Below, piece after piece: positions 43,594 to 54,381 of a stretch of DNA of 56,201 nucleotides. The translations under genes and the position numbers were made by a program. The number at the start of each line of letters is the position of its first letter. The first letter of the stretch is position 1. The notes below the pieces were generated by a model. It had not been told where the DNA came from, did not search any database, and saw only the letters and a list, made by a program, of their open reading frames with translations. The DNA is from an uncultured Rickettsiales bacterium (GTDB taxonomy: Bacteria; Pseudomonadota; Alphaproteobacteria; Rickettsiales; UBA1997), in the NCBI GenBank assembly GCA_944391075.1, contig CALXSG010000007.1:1-56201 (forward strand). The letters run 5' to 3'.

Positions 43594-46500
43594 ATGCCTC
43601 AATTAGGAACTCTTGAACTTAGACAACAACGAAGACAAAAAATAGCAAATAGCATTAAAGTGTTATCAGAATCTATGAATATGTCTTATGATGCAAGAAG
43701 GGATGTAAAATTAGTCAATGACGTAACTGGTAATACAACAGATAGAACTATACAAGTACCAATAGGAGTAGCAGTGCCAGCTTCATGTTATCAAGTATCA
43801 GATATGCCTGCACCTGTACCTGTACCTAAAGTATTTGTGTTAGATAATTGGGATAATGAGAATACTGATCCTGAAGTTGTTGCCGCTTTTATATTTAGAC
43901 ATTCGCGTAGTTCAGTCGACGCATTAAATGCACAAAGAGATGGTGCTGAATATGAAGGATTATTGGTAAAACAGAACCTAAAAGATGTTGCAAATGATCA
44001 TTATGACGATGATGTAAAAGGAAATGCAAGTTTCTTTGTAGAATACGAGAATGCAAAAGAGGGTTTAAATAATTGTTTAGCTGGAAAAGATTCAGATACA
44101 CAACGACAATTATTAAAACGTTTTGCAGTAGCTGAAATTGCGCTTTCTGAGGATTTTGATGATGAAAATGATGCGAGAGATTTTTATGACGATTTAAGTC
44201 AATTAAATACAGGAGATTGTAGTGATGCAAAGTCTATTCGTAAAACATTACTTGCTGTTGAAATTTTAAAGAATGGAATGAGTGTAGCTGAAACTAATAC
44301 AATATTAGATAATATTGATGACGATATAGATAATAAATATACTGCTGATCGTACTGAAGCTTTTGTAAAATTATCTGATAAAATAATAAGACTAGGAGAA
44401 AGTAATTCAAAAGTTGTTATTAAAAAAGCATCTATAGTTTTTAATTCAAAAAAAGTAGATCAGGAAGTAGTTGATGCACTAATAGGTGATGATAATAAAA
44501 GAACAAATTTTGCAAAAGCTGTAGCTGGTATAAATGGAGACACACCAGAAGACAGAAATCAATTAGCTTTTGCTGCTGCTCTTGCTGCTAATGATACACA
44601 TATCGGTTTTATTAGGTATATTTACAATAATACGCCAGATATTTTCAGTCCAAAAAATGCAAAAGATTTTGAATATAGTCTTAGCCGTGCTCAAGCTTTT
44701 AAAAAATTATGTGATAGTATGGTGGATGATGGGGTAGAGTTAGATACAGCCATTAAAAAAGCATCTATAATTTTTGATTCAAAAAAAGTAGATCAGGGAG
44801 TAGTTGATGCACTAATAGGTGATGATAATAAAAGAACAAATTTTGCAAAAGCTGTAGTTGGTATAAATGGAGACACACCAAAAGGAAGAAATAAATTAGC
44901 TTTTGCTGCTGCTCTTGTTACTACTGGTGATAATTTACATACTATTCGAAGATATTTAACTGACGCAGGTGATACTTTTCAACCAGAAAATGCAAAAGAT
45001 TTTGAATATAGCCTTAACCGTACTGTAGCTTTTAAAGAATTATATACTACAATGATAGATAATTGGGTAGAACCAGATATAGCTATTAAAAAGGCATCTG
45101 TAGTTTTTGATTCAAAAAAAGTAAGTCAGGATGTAGTTAATAAACTAAAAGACAATACTAATGGCGAAAGAACAGAGTTTGTAAATGCTGTAGCTGGTAT
45201 AGATATAGATATAAATGCACCAGAAGACAGAAATAAATTAGCTTTTGTTGCTGCTCTTGCTGCTGATGATAGGATAAATCCCAATTTTATTACGTTTGTT
45301 TACGATAATACGCCAGATATTTTCAGTCCAGAAAATGCAAAGGATTTTGAATATAGTCTTAGCCGTGCTCAAGCTTTTAAAAAATTATGTGATAGTATGG
45401 TGGATGATGGGGTAGAGTTAGATACAGCCATTAAAAAAGCATCTATAATTTTTGATTCAAAAAAAGTAGATCAGGGAGTAGTTGATGCACTAATAGGTGA
45501 TGATAATAAAAGAACAAATTTTGCAAAAGCTGTAGTTGGTATAAATGGAGACACACCAGAAGGAAGAAATAAATTAGCTTTTGCTGCTGCTCTTACTAGT
45601 AGGGATGATTTAGATAGTGATGATATTAAAGTATTGTTAAGATCAGTAGGCGTAGTTAATGTTTCTGACTTAGGAGGTATAGGTGAATATAATCCTAGCC
45701 GTGTTCAAGTTTTTAAAAAAATATGTATAGAATTAGTAAGAGATGACTTATTAGAAGAAGTTGCTATTAAAAAAGCATCTATAGTTTTTGATTTAAAAAA
45801 AGTAGATCAGGAAATAGTTGATAAACTATTATTAAACAGTGACAGAGTACAAGCATTTACAAAAGGTGTAAAAGATATAAAAGGATACTCAGAAAAAGAT
45901 ACAGATAAATTAGCTTTTGTTGCTGCTCTTGCTGCTGATGATACAGATGGGGATTATATTAAAAAATGTATGGAATGTATAGGAGACGCATTTTCACAAG
46001 ATATTATAAAAAATTTTCAAATAACTTCAGATCGTATTGAAACATTTAAAACATGTCTTGCCAGGGAGGTTGATGATATTAATAGAGCATCGCCAACTGA
46101 GGTTTCTAAAGCAATAAAAAGATTTTCTGTATTGTTTGATGCAGATAAAATATCGGATGGAGTAGTTCAATTCATAAAAAATAATACTAGTAACGCACGT
46201 ACAAAATTTACAGATGTAACAAAAGAAGATACTACAAATTCAGAATATTATAATAAAAGGAAAGCTATTGCAGCTGTTTTGTCTTCTTATCATGATCTTA
46301 ATAGTGAACAAATCACAACTATTTTAGAATCTCTATCATCTAATTTGACGGATACAAAAAATAGTACAGACTTTAGTAGTAATCGTATAGAAGAATTTGC
46401 TAAATTGGTGAGTAAAGTTGCTAGTGAGTATCATCGTAAAAAAGGCAATGCGCTTGGTGGTGCTAAGTTAAAACAAATAACACAAGATTTATCAATAATT

Positions 46501-49500
46501 TTTAACCCTGTAAAAGTTTCAAATAAGACATTAGAGAATATGCAAGCTGTACCAGGTATTGGTGCTCAAGCTGCTGATAGTGATATGAGTGACTTAATAT
46601 TAAATGGCCATTTTAGTGAGTGTTGTAATGTATTAGCATATGGTCCAAAAAAACCAGAAGACCTTGAAACAGAGGTAAATAAAAAATATGAAGATGCAAT
46701 TACAAAATTTAAAAATAAACTTATAAAACAAACAAGTTTAAGTGAAGAGACAAAAGAATTAGTAAATAGTAATGAGTTTCTAAAATTAGAAGCAGTATCT
46801 TCATATTTAAAACCAGAACAAATTGAATCATTACCAAAATTAGATAGTGCAAGCTTAAGATGCGTTGCTGGTTATTTAACTGAAATGAATGATAAAATAT
46901 CTGGTGGAACAGGTAAAGATAATGTTAATCTTTTGAAAGAAATATCTAATGGTTTGTTAGAAATTTTATCTACAGAAGAAAAAGCTATTACTAGCGAAAC
47001 TATTGCTAAAAATTATAATGAAAAGATATTTAGTATATCTAGCAAAGTAATGAACAAAGTACCAGATCATACCGTTAATGGTGCAGATATAGAAAATGCT
47101 GGAAATAGACAGAGAACTATTGATAACTCGGTAAATAGTATAACAACAATTACTGATCCAAATCGTCAGAAACTTCGAGAATTTTTATATGCTTGTGATG
47201 AATTTTCTAAAGGAGATATTAGTGTACACATTTGGGAGGATAATAATTCCAATATTGAATTTATTGAAAATGTTGCTACAGGATCTTTACCTAGATTCTT
47301 ATCCTTATATCAACAAGCATCATTAAATGGTTATAATCAACTTGATACATTCTATGCAAATTTTAATGATATAAAAGGCAAGGAAGAAGATGAACAGTCA
47401 AGACGTTTGAGTGAATTTTGCAATACTATAGAATCGGAATTGAACGAATGGATTGCTGATAAAAAGAAGGAAGATAAGAAACAGGATGAGAGAAATAAAG
47501 AAGAAGAATTAAAAGAAAAAGAAAAAATTAATATTGAACTTGTTAATGAGATAATTGTTAAATGCGAAAGTAATACACAAAAATTACATAAACAATGTCT
47601 TGATGAAGAGAAAGATATAGATTCACCGCCATATGCAACAGCTTTAGTAAAATTTCTTCAACACCCAGAAACAAAACAAGATGAATTAGTAAAAGTATTA
47701 AGTAATTTAGGAACTGCACTTGAAGATGAAGAAGATAGTCAAATAATATTTAGGAATATAGTTGCTTCTAATGGGCTTATAGCTTATAAAGATGTATTAT
47801 TACAAGAGCCTGAAAAATTAACTCCTCAATTATTAAAATCAATGGCTGTTGATATAGGTAATGAGAATGATACATTTTTAGTTTTGTTCGATGATGAAGA
47901 AAAAGATAAGATGAAAGATACTTTATGTGAAGGTAAGGAATTTGAAAAGGTTGTTCGCCATGGTGCTAAAGAAAAAGGAAAACAATATAGATTGACAAAG
48001 ACTGAATGGATTTCATATTTAACAAAAAATCGTTCTAAAATAAAAGATTTTGCAGACCTTACACCTGAGGATGAGATAAAATTTAAGGAACTCGCTCTTC
48101 TTACAAATAGTTCTTTTGTACAAGATAAAAGTTTTTGTGCCGCCTTATCACGGCATATATCTGATATGAAAGATGAAGATACTATAATATATGCTGATGC
48201 AATTAATAAATTGTATAGTATAGAAAAAGATGCAGGACATTCAATGAAAGAGGCTTTAGAGAATATTTTTGATAAGGTTAATAATCGATTAAAGGGTGGA
48301 GACAAAGATTATAGAAGGTGGTTTTCTCAAGAAGAATTATTACAATTAAATCCTACAGAGTTAAGTCATTTTTATGATGATGAATATTTATATAGAATGC
48401 AAGCAGCAGAGAATGCAGATAAAGGAAAATTAATATCTGCAATAGGACAAGCAGAAAAAGATCAAAAACAATTTTATAATAGAATTATTCTTAATATTGA
48501 TAAAAAGAATAACAATGTATTTAAAGAACTTGCACAATACGAAGTAGAGGGAGTTGGAGATACTGTTGCTGTTGGTAGTTTTAAATATGATCCAGACAAA
48601 GTAAAATATTATATAGAAGACCTAAAACAAAATTATGAACAAATAAACTCTGCTAAGGAAATAGCTCGTGCATTAAATAATTGTGAGGAAGCAACGAACG
48701 TTAAGTCAGATGTTGAGACTATTCAAAAATGTGTTAATCTAGAATATACGACGTCGCCTACTGGTGCTGGTGCTCCTCCTGCAGTAAAAAAAGCAGATTC
48801 TAGAATGGAGATAAAGCTTAGAGCTAGAAATATGGGAGGTAGATATAAAGCAGAAGTAGAAAGGAAATTAGAAGGCTTAGATAAAGATGTAGAAGTTGAA
48901 CTATTATCTAGATTGTCCGCAATGAAAACAGCAACAGAAGTTAACACTACTTTAGGACAGCTATTCAATCTTTATAATGCTTATAAATCTTTTCCAAATT
49001 CTACAGATCATAGCAAAGATCAAGATGAAATCATAAAATATACAATACAGAATCTTCCTACAAATAAAAAAATATTAACTCCAACAGATTTTCAAAGAGC
49101 TTCGTTAAAAGCTATTTTGAAAAAACAAAAGATTAGTGTAAAAAATCAAGAGATAATTTTTAAGAATGAGAAAAGAATAGACTTTTTTGCTAAAAATTAT
49201 TTGATGTTTAAGGATATTGATAACGACGAATTAACTCAAATTTTAAATAAATCTTCTCATGAAGGTACTTCAGATACTGCTATAGATCATATTATTGAAG
49301 CATGTAATGATAAAAAAGTAGGAGAAGGGGATCTAGGGAAAGTAGAATTTATTTTCAGAAGTTCCGCTTCTCTCAATGGTGATCATCTTAGACATCATTT
49401 AAAAGAATTTTCTAAAGAACATTTTAGCCCAGAAGGAATGTATCAAGCATACGATGAAGCAGATCAGTATTATAAATATAGTGACAATCATATAGACGCT

Positions 49501-52500
49501 GAAAATTATGCTAATAATAAAGCACTAGCGTTGGAACAAGCAAAATTGTATAATTTATTAAAAAAATATGGACAAGAACCGAACAAGAATGATATAATAT
49601 TTAATGTAGACGATCTCAATCTTATAAAGGCTATTAATAAAAATCTTTATAAATATGAAAATGATTTTAAATTTAATAAATCACTTATTGAAGATTTGAC
49701 ACATTTGATTGCTACTGAAGGAATAGGAGGAAGATATAACTATAGAACTGATAACACGGAAGCAGAAATTAGAGCCAAAATGGCAATAGCTTATGCTAAT
49801 GGTGGAAAATGTGATGCTAAATATAATAGCTATGTTACAAATCATAAACATAAATTAAAAAGTTTTTCCATAGACGATTTAATAAATTTTGGTATAGCAT
49901 GTGTTGATATTACAGGTAATAAAACTGGTGATTTAAAAGAAAATGTATTTACAAAAATTGAATCGTCACAAACTCTTGCCGAATGTTCACGACTTTGTGT
50001 TGAAAAAAGAAATGGAAAAATAAGTGATGAAGCTTATAAAGCCAAAGTTGTACTTGCTTTAGCTGCTGATTCTAAGACTGATGCTTTAGGCCAAATACTA
50101 TTAAATAGAGACACTGCTGGTTTCTATATAAACCTAAACGCACCAGAAACAAAGGATACCTTAAAAAATGGTATTAAAGATTTAAATACAACACAAAAAC
50201 AACATTTATTAGAAAAATTAGTACAGGGCGGTTATGATTTAGATAATGATTTTTTTACTAATTTATTACAAGAAGATTGTATTACTGGAGCTGAATATCA
50301 ACATATTTTAAAATCAAGTGAAACATTACATGATTCACAGTTGATGACAGGTGTTCGTGATGGACTAAAGCATAATCATAATGTTGAATTATATAATAAG
50401 ATTGCAAATGCAACACAAAAAACAGAACGTGAAGATGTTAAGGATGCCATAGTAGCAAAGATACAATCAACTGAAAATGAAATATTTAGTTATGTTAGTC
50501 CAGATCAACGTATATTATATGAGATAGCAGGTAGAAAATTAACTGCTCTTGCAGTAGAAGATGCACATGACGTATTTTTAAAGATTTTTGATGATGAAGA
50601 ACTAAATGATCCAATAAGTAAACAAAGATACGCTTATGCTTTTGCTTTTTCAAATCAATATAAAAATGATGATGGTACAATTGGTGAGAATTTTTCAAAG
50701 TTATTAAATGGTTTAGATAAAGAAAATCGTTCATATATATATACCGCATTTATAGAAAAAGAGTGTAGAAATACCAAAACAAATGAAGAATTTGCCGAAA
50801 CAGTTCTTCAGATTGCACAAGTTCTTCCTGATGATGAAAAAAAGAATGAATTTGCAGGAGCTCTCAAAGAATATTTGAAATCTGCTGATAAAACACATAA
50901 CAAACTAGATATTTTTGATAAATTGAGTGAAAAATCTGAGACGGAGAAAGATGCTGGAATATTAATATCTGCTTTATTAGATGATAATGTTTCATTGCGC
51001 TACGGTCGTATGGATGGTACTGTAGAAAGTACAATTGATAGTGCAATTAATACAATGACTAAGAACACTAATATTGAAGATCAAACCAATATATTGTATA
51101 ATTTGACAAAAAGTGCTAATACACAAGAGAATAGATATCTATTTTTAGATGGTATTATGAGGCATATTGAATCTCTTGACGATAAAAAAATACAAGCTCA
51201 ACTAGTTTGTAACTTAGCAAAAGAATTTACAAAAAAAGAGAACTTAGGTACTGATGAAGATGTAAAATTGAGTGAACAATTTTTTGTTAAAACGGCACGT
51301 CATTTTGCTAATAATGTAGATTTCTCTATTAATTTAATGAATAATTTTAATCTTGATAATGAAACTGAAGAAAAAGCACAAGCAGAGTTATTACATAGAT
51401 TTTCACAATATTCTACTATGCCAATATCTACAGAACTTGTAATTAATAATAGTAATGTTACTCAAAATAAGTATCTACATGATAATTTTGAATTTTTAGA
51501 TACTGGTGATTATGCAAAAAGGAATGTTAGAAGTGTAGATAAAATATTAGAAATGCTTGGTGTTGAAGAAGAAGCAGATCGCAAGGAAATAGTACGGAAT
51601 TTAAGGTTTTGTTCTAATATAAAGGAAATAAAAAATATTCTTAATGGAGCAATTGATGACTATAATAGTAGAATATATGATTCTGGTGCTGCTCCTATAG
51701 ATCATATTACTACAGCTGAAGAAAAAAGAATACAAAATCTTCTTGCATTAAATAGAAAAAGTTTGTTAGATAAATTAGGTAAGGGTGAAGAAACTATACA
51801 TTTTAGCGACGAAAATTTAGCTGCTGTAAAAGCAGGCGCAAGTTCACAATTACAATGGAAAGTTAATAAACTAAAAGAAAGAGAAGCAAGTTCTAAACGA
51901 AAATTTGGTACAGTGCAAGATTTTAAAGATCTTCATATGAAAAGAGCTATACATGCTGCTGATTTTTTAAGCAAATTAGAATATTATAACCATGCAGAGA
52001 GTGTTGCGAATGATCCAGTAAAAAAAGAACAAGCTAGAGAAGCAAAAAGACAATTACTTAATGAACAAAAAGATGAACAGTATAGTTGGGATGGTAAACA
52101 TTGGCATAATTGGAAGAGTAATAGAAAGCATGCTGCACGTGGTTGGAAAAGACTTGCATGGGGATTGGCAAATATTGCAAACCTTGTTGTAGTTGGAGTG
52201 ATTGCTTCTTCGGCTTTTGCTGCAGCTCCATTAGCTCTAGCTATATGGGCGACAATAGGGTGGGGTCTGACAGGTTGGGGTGCTGGTATTCTCCTGGGAA
52301 TCGGAGTTATCGGATCTATTGTGACGACAGGAATGCAAGTAGCAGGAATAATGAATAAAAAAACAGACAATGCATGGTATCAGAAAGGTAGTCCGGTTGT
52401 ATGGGCAAAGAAATTCTATCAAAAAATTACTGACCGTCGTAATCATATACTCGAAAAGCAATATGAAGATGCAGCAAAAGCAACTTTAGAAAAGAGTAAC

Positions 52501-52950
52501 CGTGCTTTGGCTAATGCTGATGCACGAAGGATTGAACGAATACATCTTCAAAATATAGGTGATAGTTCTTATAACATAGTAGAAAATGTTGGTATTACTG
52601 AAGAAAATAAGTCTATTACGAGTAGAAAATTAAGAAAAATAAGAGATACTAATTGGAGTATGAAATATGTAAACCCGTGGGATGAGGAAAATAGTGATCC
52701 AAACAAGTGGAGGCCTGGTGTTTGGTTTGATCGTATAAGACATGAAGTTGGCCATGGTACTATAGAAAGAACGGCTGATTTAACTGGTGCGCAACGATTT
52801 GTTGAGAAAAAACTGGAAAAATATAATAAAGACAGTTTGCAAGATTATACAAAAGCGTTAATAAATTTAAAATCAATCAGAGGTGATAGTAATAACAATC
52901 AACCTATTGTATCCAATAAGACAGAATCTGAACAGTCAATTACTCGCTAG
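43594..52950 (+). CDS. Giant 3118-aa protein with internal repeats, C-terminal hydrophobic hairpin and HEVGH motif
   Basis: A large, mostly helical and acidic protein of unknown family and no signal peptide. Residues about 250-1000 contain about seven degenerate repeats of 110-118 aa, starting with a xIKKASIxFDSKKVxQxVVDxL helix. Residues about 1275-1310 are a charged coiled coil (KKKEDKKQDERNKEEELKEK). Residues about 1310-2850 are helical without recognised domains. Residues about 2853-2919 are a Gly/Ala-rich hydrophobic hairpin (two TM segments, NLVVVGVIASSAFAAAPLAL and GAGILLGIGVIGSIVTTG). Residues 3050-3054 read HEVGH (HExxH, zincin-like), close to the C-terminus. Size, repeats and lack of Sec signal suggest a type I/IV-secreted effector or toxin, but this is inference. 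It has its own promoter and terminator. Confidence 0.85.
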   Translation: MPQLGTLELRQQRRQKIANSIKVLSESMNMSYDARRDVKLVNDVTGNTTDRTIQVPIGVAVPASCYQVSDMPAPVPVPKVFVLDNWDNENTDPEVVAAFIFRHSRSSVDALNAQRDGAEYEGLLVKQNLKDVANDHYDDDVKGNASFFVEYENAKEGLNNCLAGKDSDTQRQLLKRFAVAEIALSEDFDDENDARDFYDDLSQLNTGDCSDAKSIRKTLLAVEILKNGMSVAETNTILDNIDDDIDNKYTADRTEAFVKLSDKIIRLGESNSKVVIKKASIVFNSKKVDQEVVDALIGDDNKRTNFAKAVAGINGDTPEDRNQLAFAAALAANDTHIGFIRYIYNNTPDIFSPKNAKDFEYSLSRAQAFKKLCDSMVDDGVELDTAIKKASIIFDSKKVDQGVVDALIGDDNKRTNFAKAVVGINGDTPKGRNKLAFAAALVTTGDNLHTIRRYLTDAGDTFQPENAKDFEYSLNRTVAFKELYTTMIDNWVEPDIAIKKASVVFDSKKVSQDVVNKLKDNTNGERTEFVNAVAGIDIDINAPEDRNKLAFVAALAADDRINPNFITFVYDNTPDIFSPENAKDFEYSLSRAQAFKKLCDSMVDDGVELDTAIKKASIIFDSKKVDQGVVDALIGDDNKRTNFAKAVVGINGDTPEGRNKLAFAAALTSRDDLDSDDIKVLLRSVGVVNVSDLGGIGEYNPSRVQVFKKICIELVRDDLLEEVAIKKASIVFDLKKVDQEIVDKLLLNSDRVQAFTKGVKDIKGYSEKDTDKLAFVAALAADDTDGDYIKKCMECIGDAFSQDIIKNFQITSDRIETFKTCLAREVDDINRASPTEVSKAIKRFSVLFDADKISDGVVQFIKNNTSNARTKFTDVTKEDTTNSEYYNKRKAIAAVLSSYHDLNSEQITTILESLSSNLTDTKNSTDFSSNRIEEFAKLVSKVASEYHRKKGNALGGAKLKQITQDLSIIFNPVKVSNKTLENMQAVPGIGAQAADSDMSDLILNGHFSECCNVLAYGPKKPEDLETEVNKKYEDAITKFKNKLIKQTSLSEETKELVNSNEFLKLEAVSSYLKPEQIESLPKLDSASLRCVAGYLTEMNDKISGGTGKDNVNLLKEISNGLLEILSTEEKAITSETIAKNYNEKIFSISSKVMNKVPDHTVNGADIENAGNRQRTIDNSVNSITTITDPNRQKLREFLYACDEFSKGDISVHIWEDNNSNIEFIENVATGSLPRFLSLYQQASLNGYNQLDTFYANFNDIKGKEEDEQSRRLSEFCNTIESELNEWIADKKKEDKKQDERNKEEELKEKEKINIELVNEIIVKCESNTQKLHKQCLDEEKDIDSPPYATALVKFLQHPETKQDELVKVLSNLGTALEDEEDSQIIFRNIVASNGLIAYKDVLLQEPEKLTPQLLKSMAVDIGNENDTFLVLFDDEEKDKMKDTLCEGKEFEKVVRHGAKEKGKQYRLTKTEWISYLTKNRSKIKDFADLTPEDEIKFKELALLTNSSFVQDKSFCAALSRHISDMKDEDTIIYADAINKLYSIEKDAGHSMKEALENIFDKVNNRLKGGDKDYRRWFSQEELLQLNPTELSHFYDDEYLYRMQAAENADKGKLISAIGQAEKDQKQFYNRIILNIDKKNNNVFKELAQYEVEGVGDTVAVGSFKYDPDKVKYYIEDLKQNYEQINSAKEIARALNNCEEATNVKSDVETIQKCVNLEYTTSPTGAGAPPAVKKADSRMEIKLRARNMGGRYKAEVERKLEGLDKDVEVELLSRLSAMKTATEVNTTLGQLFNLYNAYKSFPNSTDHSKDQDEIIKYTIQNLPTNKKILTPTDFQRASLKAILKKQKISVKNQEIIFKNEKRIDFFAKNYLMFKDIDNDELTQILNKSSHEGTSDTAIDHIIEACNDKKVGEGDLGKVEFIFRSSASLNGDHLRHHLKEFSKEHFSPEGMYQAYDEADQYYKYSDNHIDAENYANNKALALEQAKLYNLLKKYGQEPNKNDIIFNVDDLNLIKAINKNLYKYENDFKFNKSLIEDLTHLIATEGIGGRYNYRTDNTEAEIRAKMAIAYANGGKCDAKYNSYVTNHKHKLKSFSIDDLINFGIACVDITGNKTGDLKENVFTKIESSQTLAECSRLCVEKRNGKISDEAYKAKVVLALAADSKTDALGQILLNRDTAGFYINLNAPETKDTLKNGIKDLNTTQKQHLLEKLVQGGYDLDNDFFTNLLQEDCITGAEYQHILKSSETLHDSQLMTGVRDGLKHNHNVELYNKIANATQKTEREDVKDAIVAKIQSTENEIFSYVSPDQRILYEIAGRKLTALAVEDAHDVFLKIFDDEELNDPISKQRYAYAFAFSNQYKNDDGTIGENFSKLLNGLDKENRSYIYTAFIEKECRNTKTNEEFAETVLQIAQVLPDDEKKNEFAGALKEYLKSADKTHNKLDIFDKLSEKSETEKDAGILISALLDDNVSLRYGRMDGTVESTIDSAINTMTKNTNIEDQTNILYNLTKSANTQENRYLFLDGIMRHIESLDDKKIQAQLVCNLAKEFTKKENLGTDEDVKLSEQFFVKTARHFANNVDFSINLMNNFNLDNETEEKAQAELLHRFSQYSTMPISTELVINNSNVTQNKYLHDNFEFLDTGDYAKRNVRSVDKILEMLGVEEEADRKEIVRNLRFCSNIKEIKNILNGAIDDYNSRIYDSGAAPIDHITTAEEKRIQNLLALNRKSLLDKLGKGEETIHFSDENLAAVKAGASSQLQWKVNKLKEREASSKRKFGTVQDFKDLHMKRAIHAADFLSKLEYYNHAESVANDPVKKEQAREAKRQLLNEQKDEQYSWDGKHWHNWKSNRKHAARGWKRLAWGLANIANLVVVGVIASSAFAAAPLALAIWATIGWGLTGWGAGILLGIGVIGSIVTTGMQVAGIMNKKTDNAWYQKGSPVVWAKKFYQKITDRRNHILEKQYEDAAKATLEKSNRALANADARRIERIHLQNIGDSSYNIVENVGITEENKSITSRKLRKIRDTNWSMKYVNPWDEENSDPNKWRPGVWFDRIRHEVGHGTIERTADLTGAQRFVEKKLEKYNKDSLQDYTKALINLKSIRGDSNNNQPIVSNKTESEQSITR
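44340..46560 (+). repeat. About seven tandem 330-356-bp repeats inside the giant gene
   Basis: Landmark helices begin near 44415, 44750, 45080, 45425, 45760, 46105 and 46465, giving units of about 110-118 codons; the first five are clear and the last two diverged. Each has the order IKKASIxFDSKKV, VVDxLIGDDNKRTNFAKAV, GINGDTPEDRNKLAFAAALA, a helix and FSPENAKDFEYSLSRxxAFK. The 248-base block 44633-44880 is almost identical to 45311-45558 (offset 678 bp, I count two mismatches), so part of the array was duplicated or converted recently. Confidence 0.85.
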
Positions 52951-52977
52951 TAGTGTAATTTTATATGAACAACAATC

Positions 52978-53012
52978 ATAAAAATAGTCTACAAATTGTA
53001 GACTATTTTTAT
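52978..53012 (+). terminator. Terminator of the giant gene
   Basis: A near-perfect palindrome, ATAAAAATAGTCTACAA (52978-52994) and TTGTAGACTATTTTTAT (52996-53012), ending in a T run on the right, 28 bases past the TAG stop of the 3118-aa gene. It works as an intrinsic terminator on the plus strand. Confidence 0.75.
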
Positions 53013-53067
53013 GTTTATTAATACTTGAAAATAATAATATAGAAAATATTATAAAAATATGTTTAAT

Positions 53068-53154
<87 letters not shown>

Positions 53155-53158
53155 TTAA

Positions 53159-54178
<1,020 letters not shown>

Positions 54179-54205
54179 TAATTATTTTATAATTATAACT
54201 CAAAG

Positions 54206-54236
54206 AACCCTACTAATTCCTATTAGTAGGGTTTAT
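54206..54236 (+). terminator. Terminator of obgE
   Basis: AACCCTACTAAT (54206-54217), loop TCCT, ATTAGTAGGGTT (54222-54233), then T and ATGTG. This is a perfect 12-bp stem with GC-rich base, 27 bases after the obgE stop. Confidence 0.7.
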
Positions 54237-54276
54237 GTGATTACAATTATAATTTTATATATTATTATGATATTTT

Positions 54277-54321
54277 ATACTAATATGTATCTGCATTGCG
54301 GGATGCATTGCATATTAGTAT
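54277..54321. repeat. Long structured inverted repeat between obgE and the glycine-rich gene
   Basis: Eleven-base arms ATACTAATATG (54277-54287) and CATATTAGTAT (54311-54321) enclose a nested hairpin, TGCAT (54292-54296), 6-base loop TGCGGG, ATGCA (54303-54307). No U tract follows on either strand, so it is not a standard terminator. It may be an RNA element of the glycine-rich gene's 3' end or a protein- or recombinase-binding site. Confidence 0.5.
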
Positions 54322-54381
54322 CTTCAGTCCTCACTTCATCGAATTCTTTTAATTAAATTAATTATTTATATTTATTTATAA

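Noticed and set aside
43895-44230. 111-aa reverse-strand ORF inside the giant gene
   Set aside because: His/Leu/Asn-rich product, antisense to the repeat protein, no start signal; a shadow frame.
44340-46560. CRISPR array
   Set aside because: The repeats are 330-356 bp, coding and without unique short spacers.
47826-48305. 159-aa reverse-strand ORF inside the giant gene
   Set aside because: Serine-rich antisense product without a Shine-Dalgarno or family resemblance.
51984-52370. Reverse-strand ORFs over the hydrophobic hairpin
   Set aside because: Open only because the sense strand encodes Ala/Gly-rich hydrophobic residues; the translation is Pro/Ala/Thr-rich nonsense.
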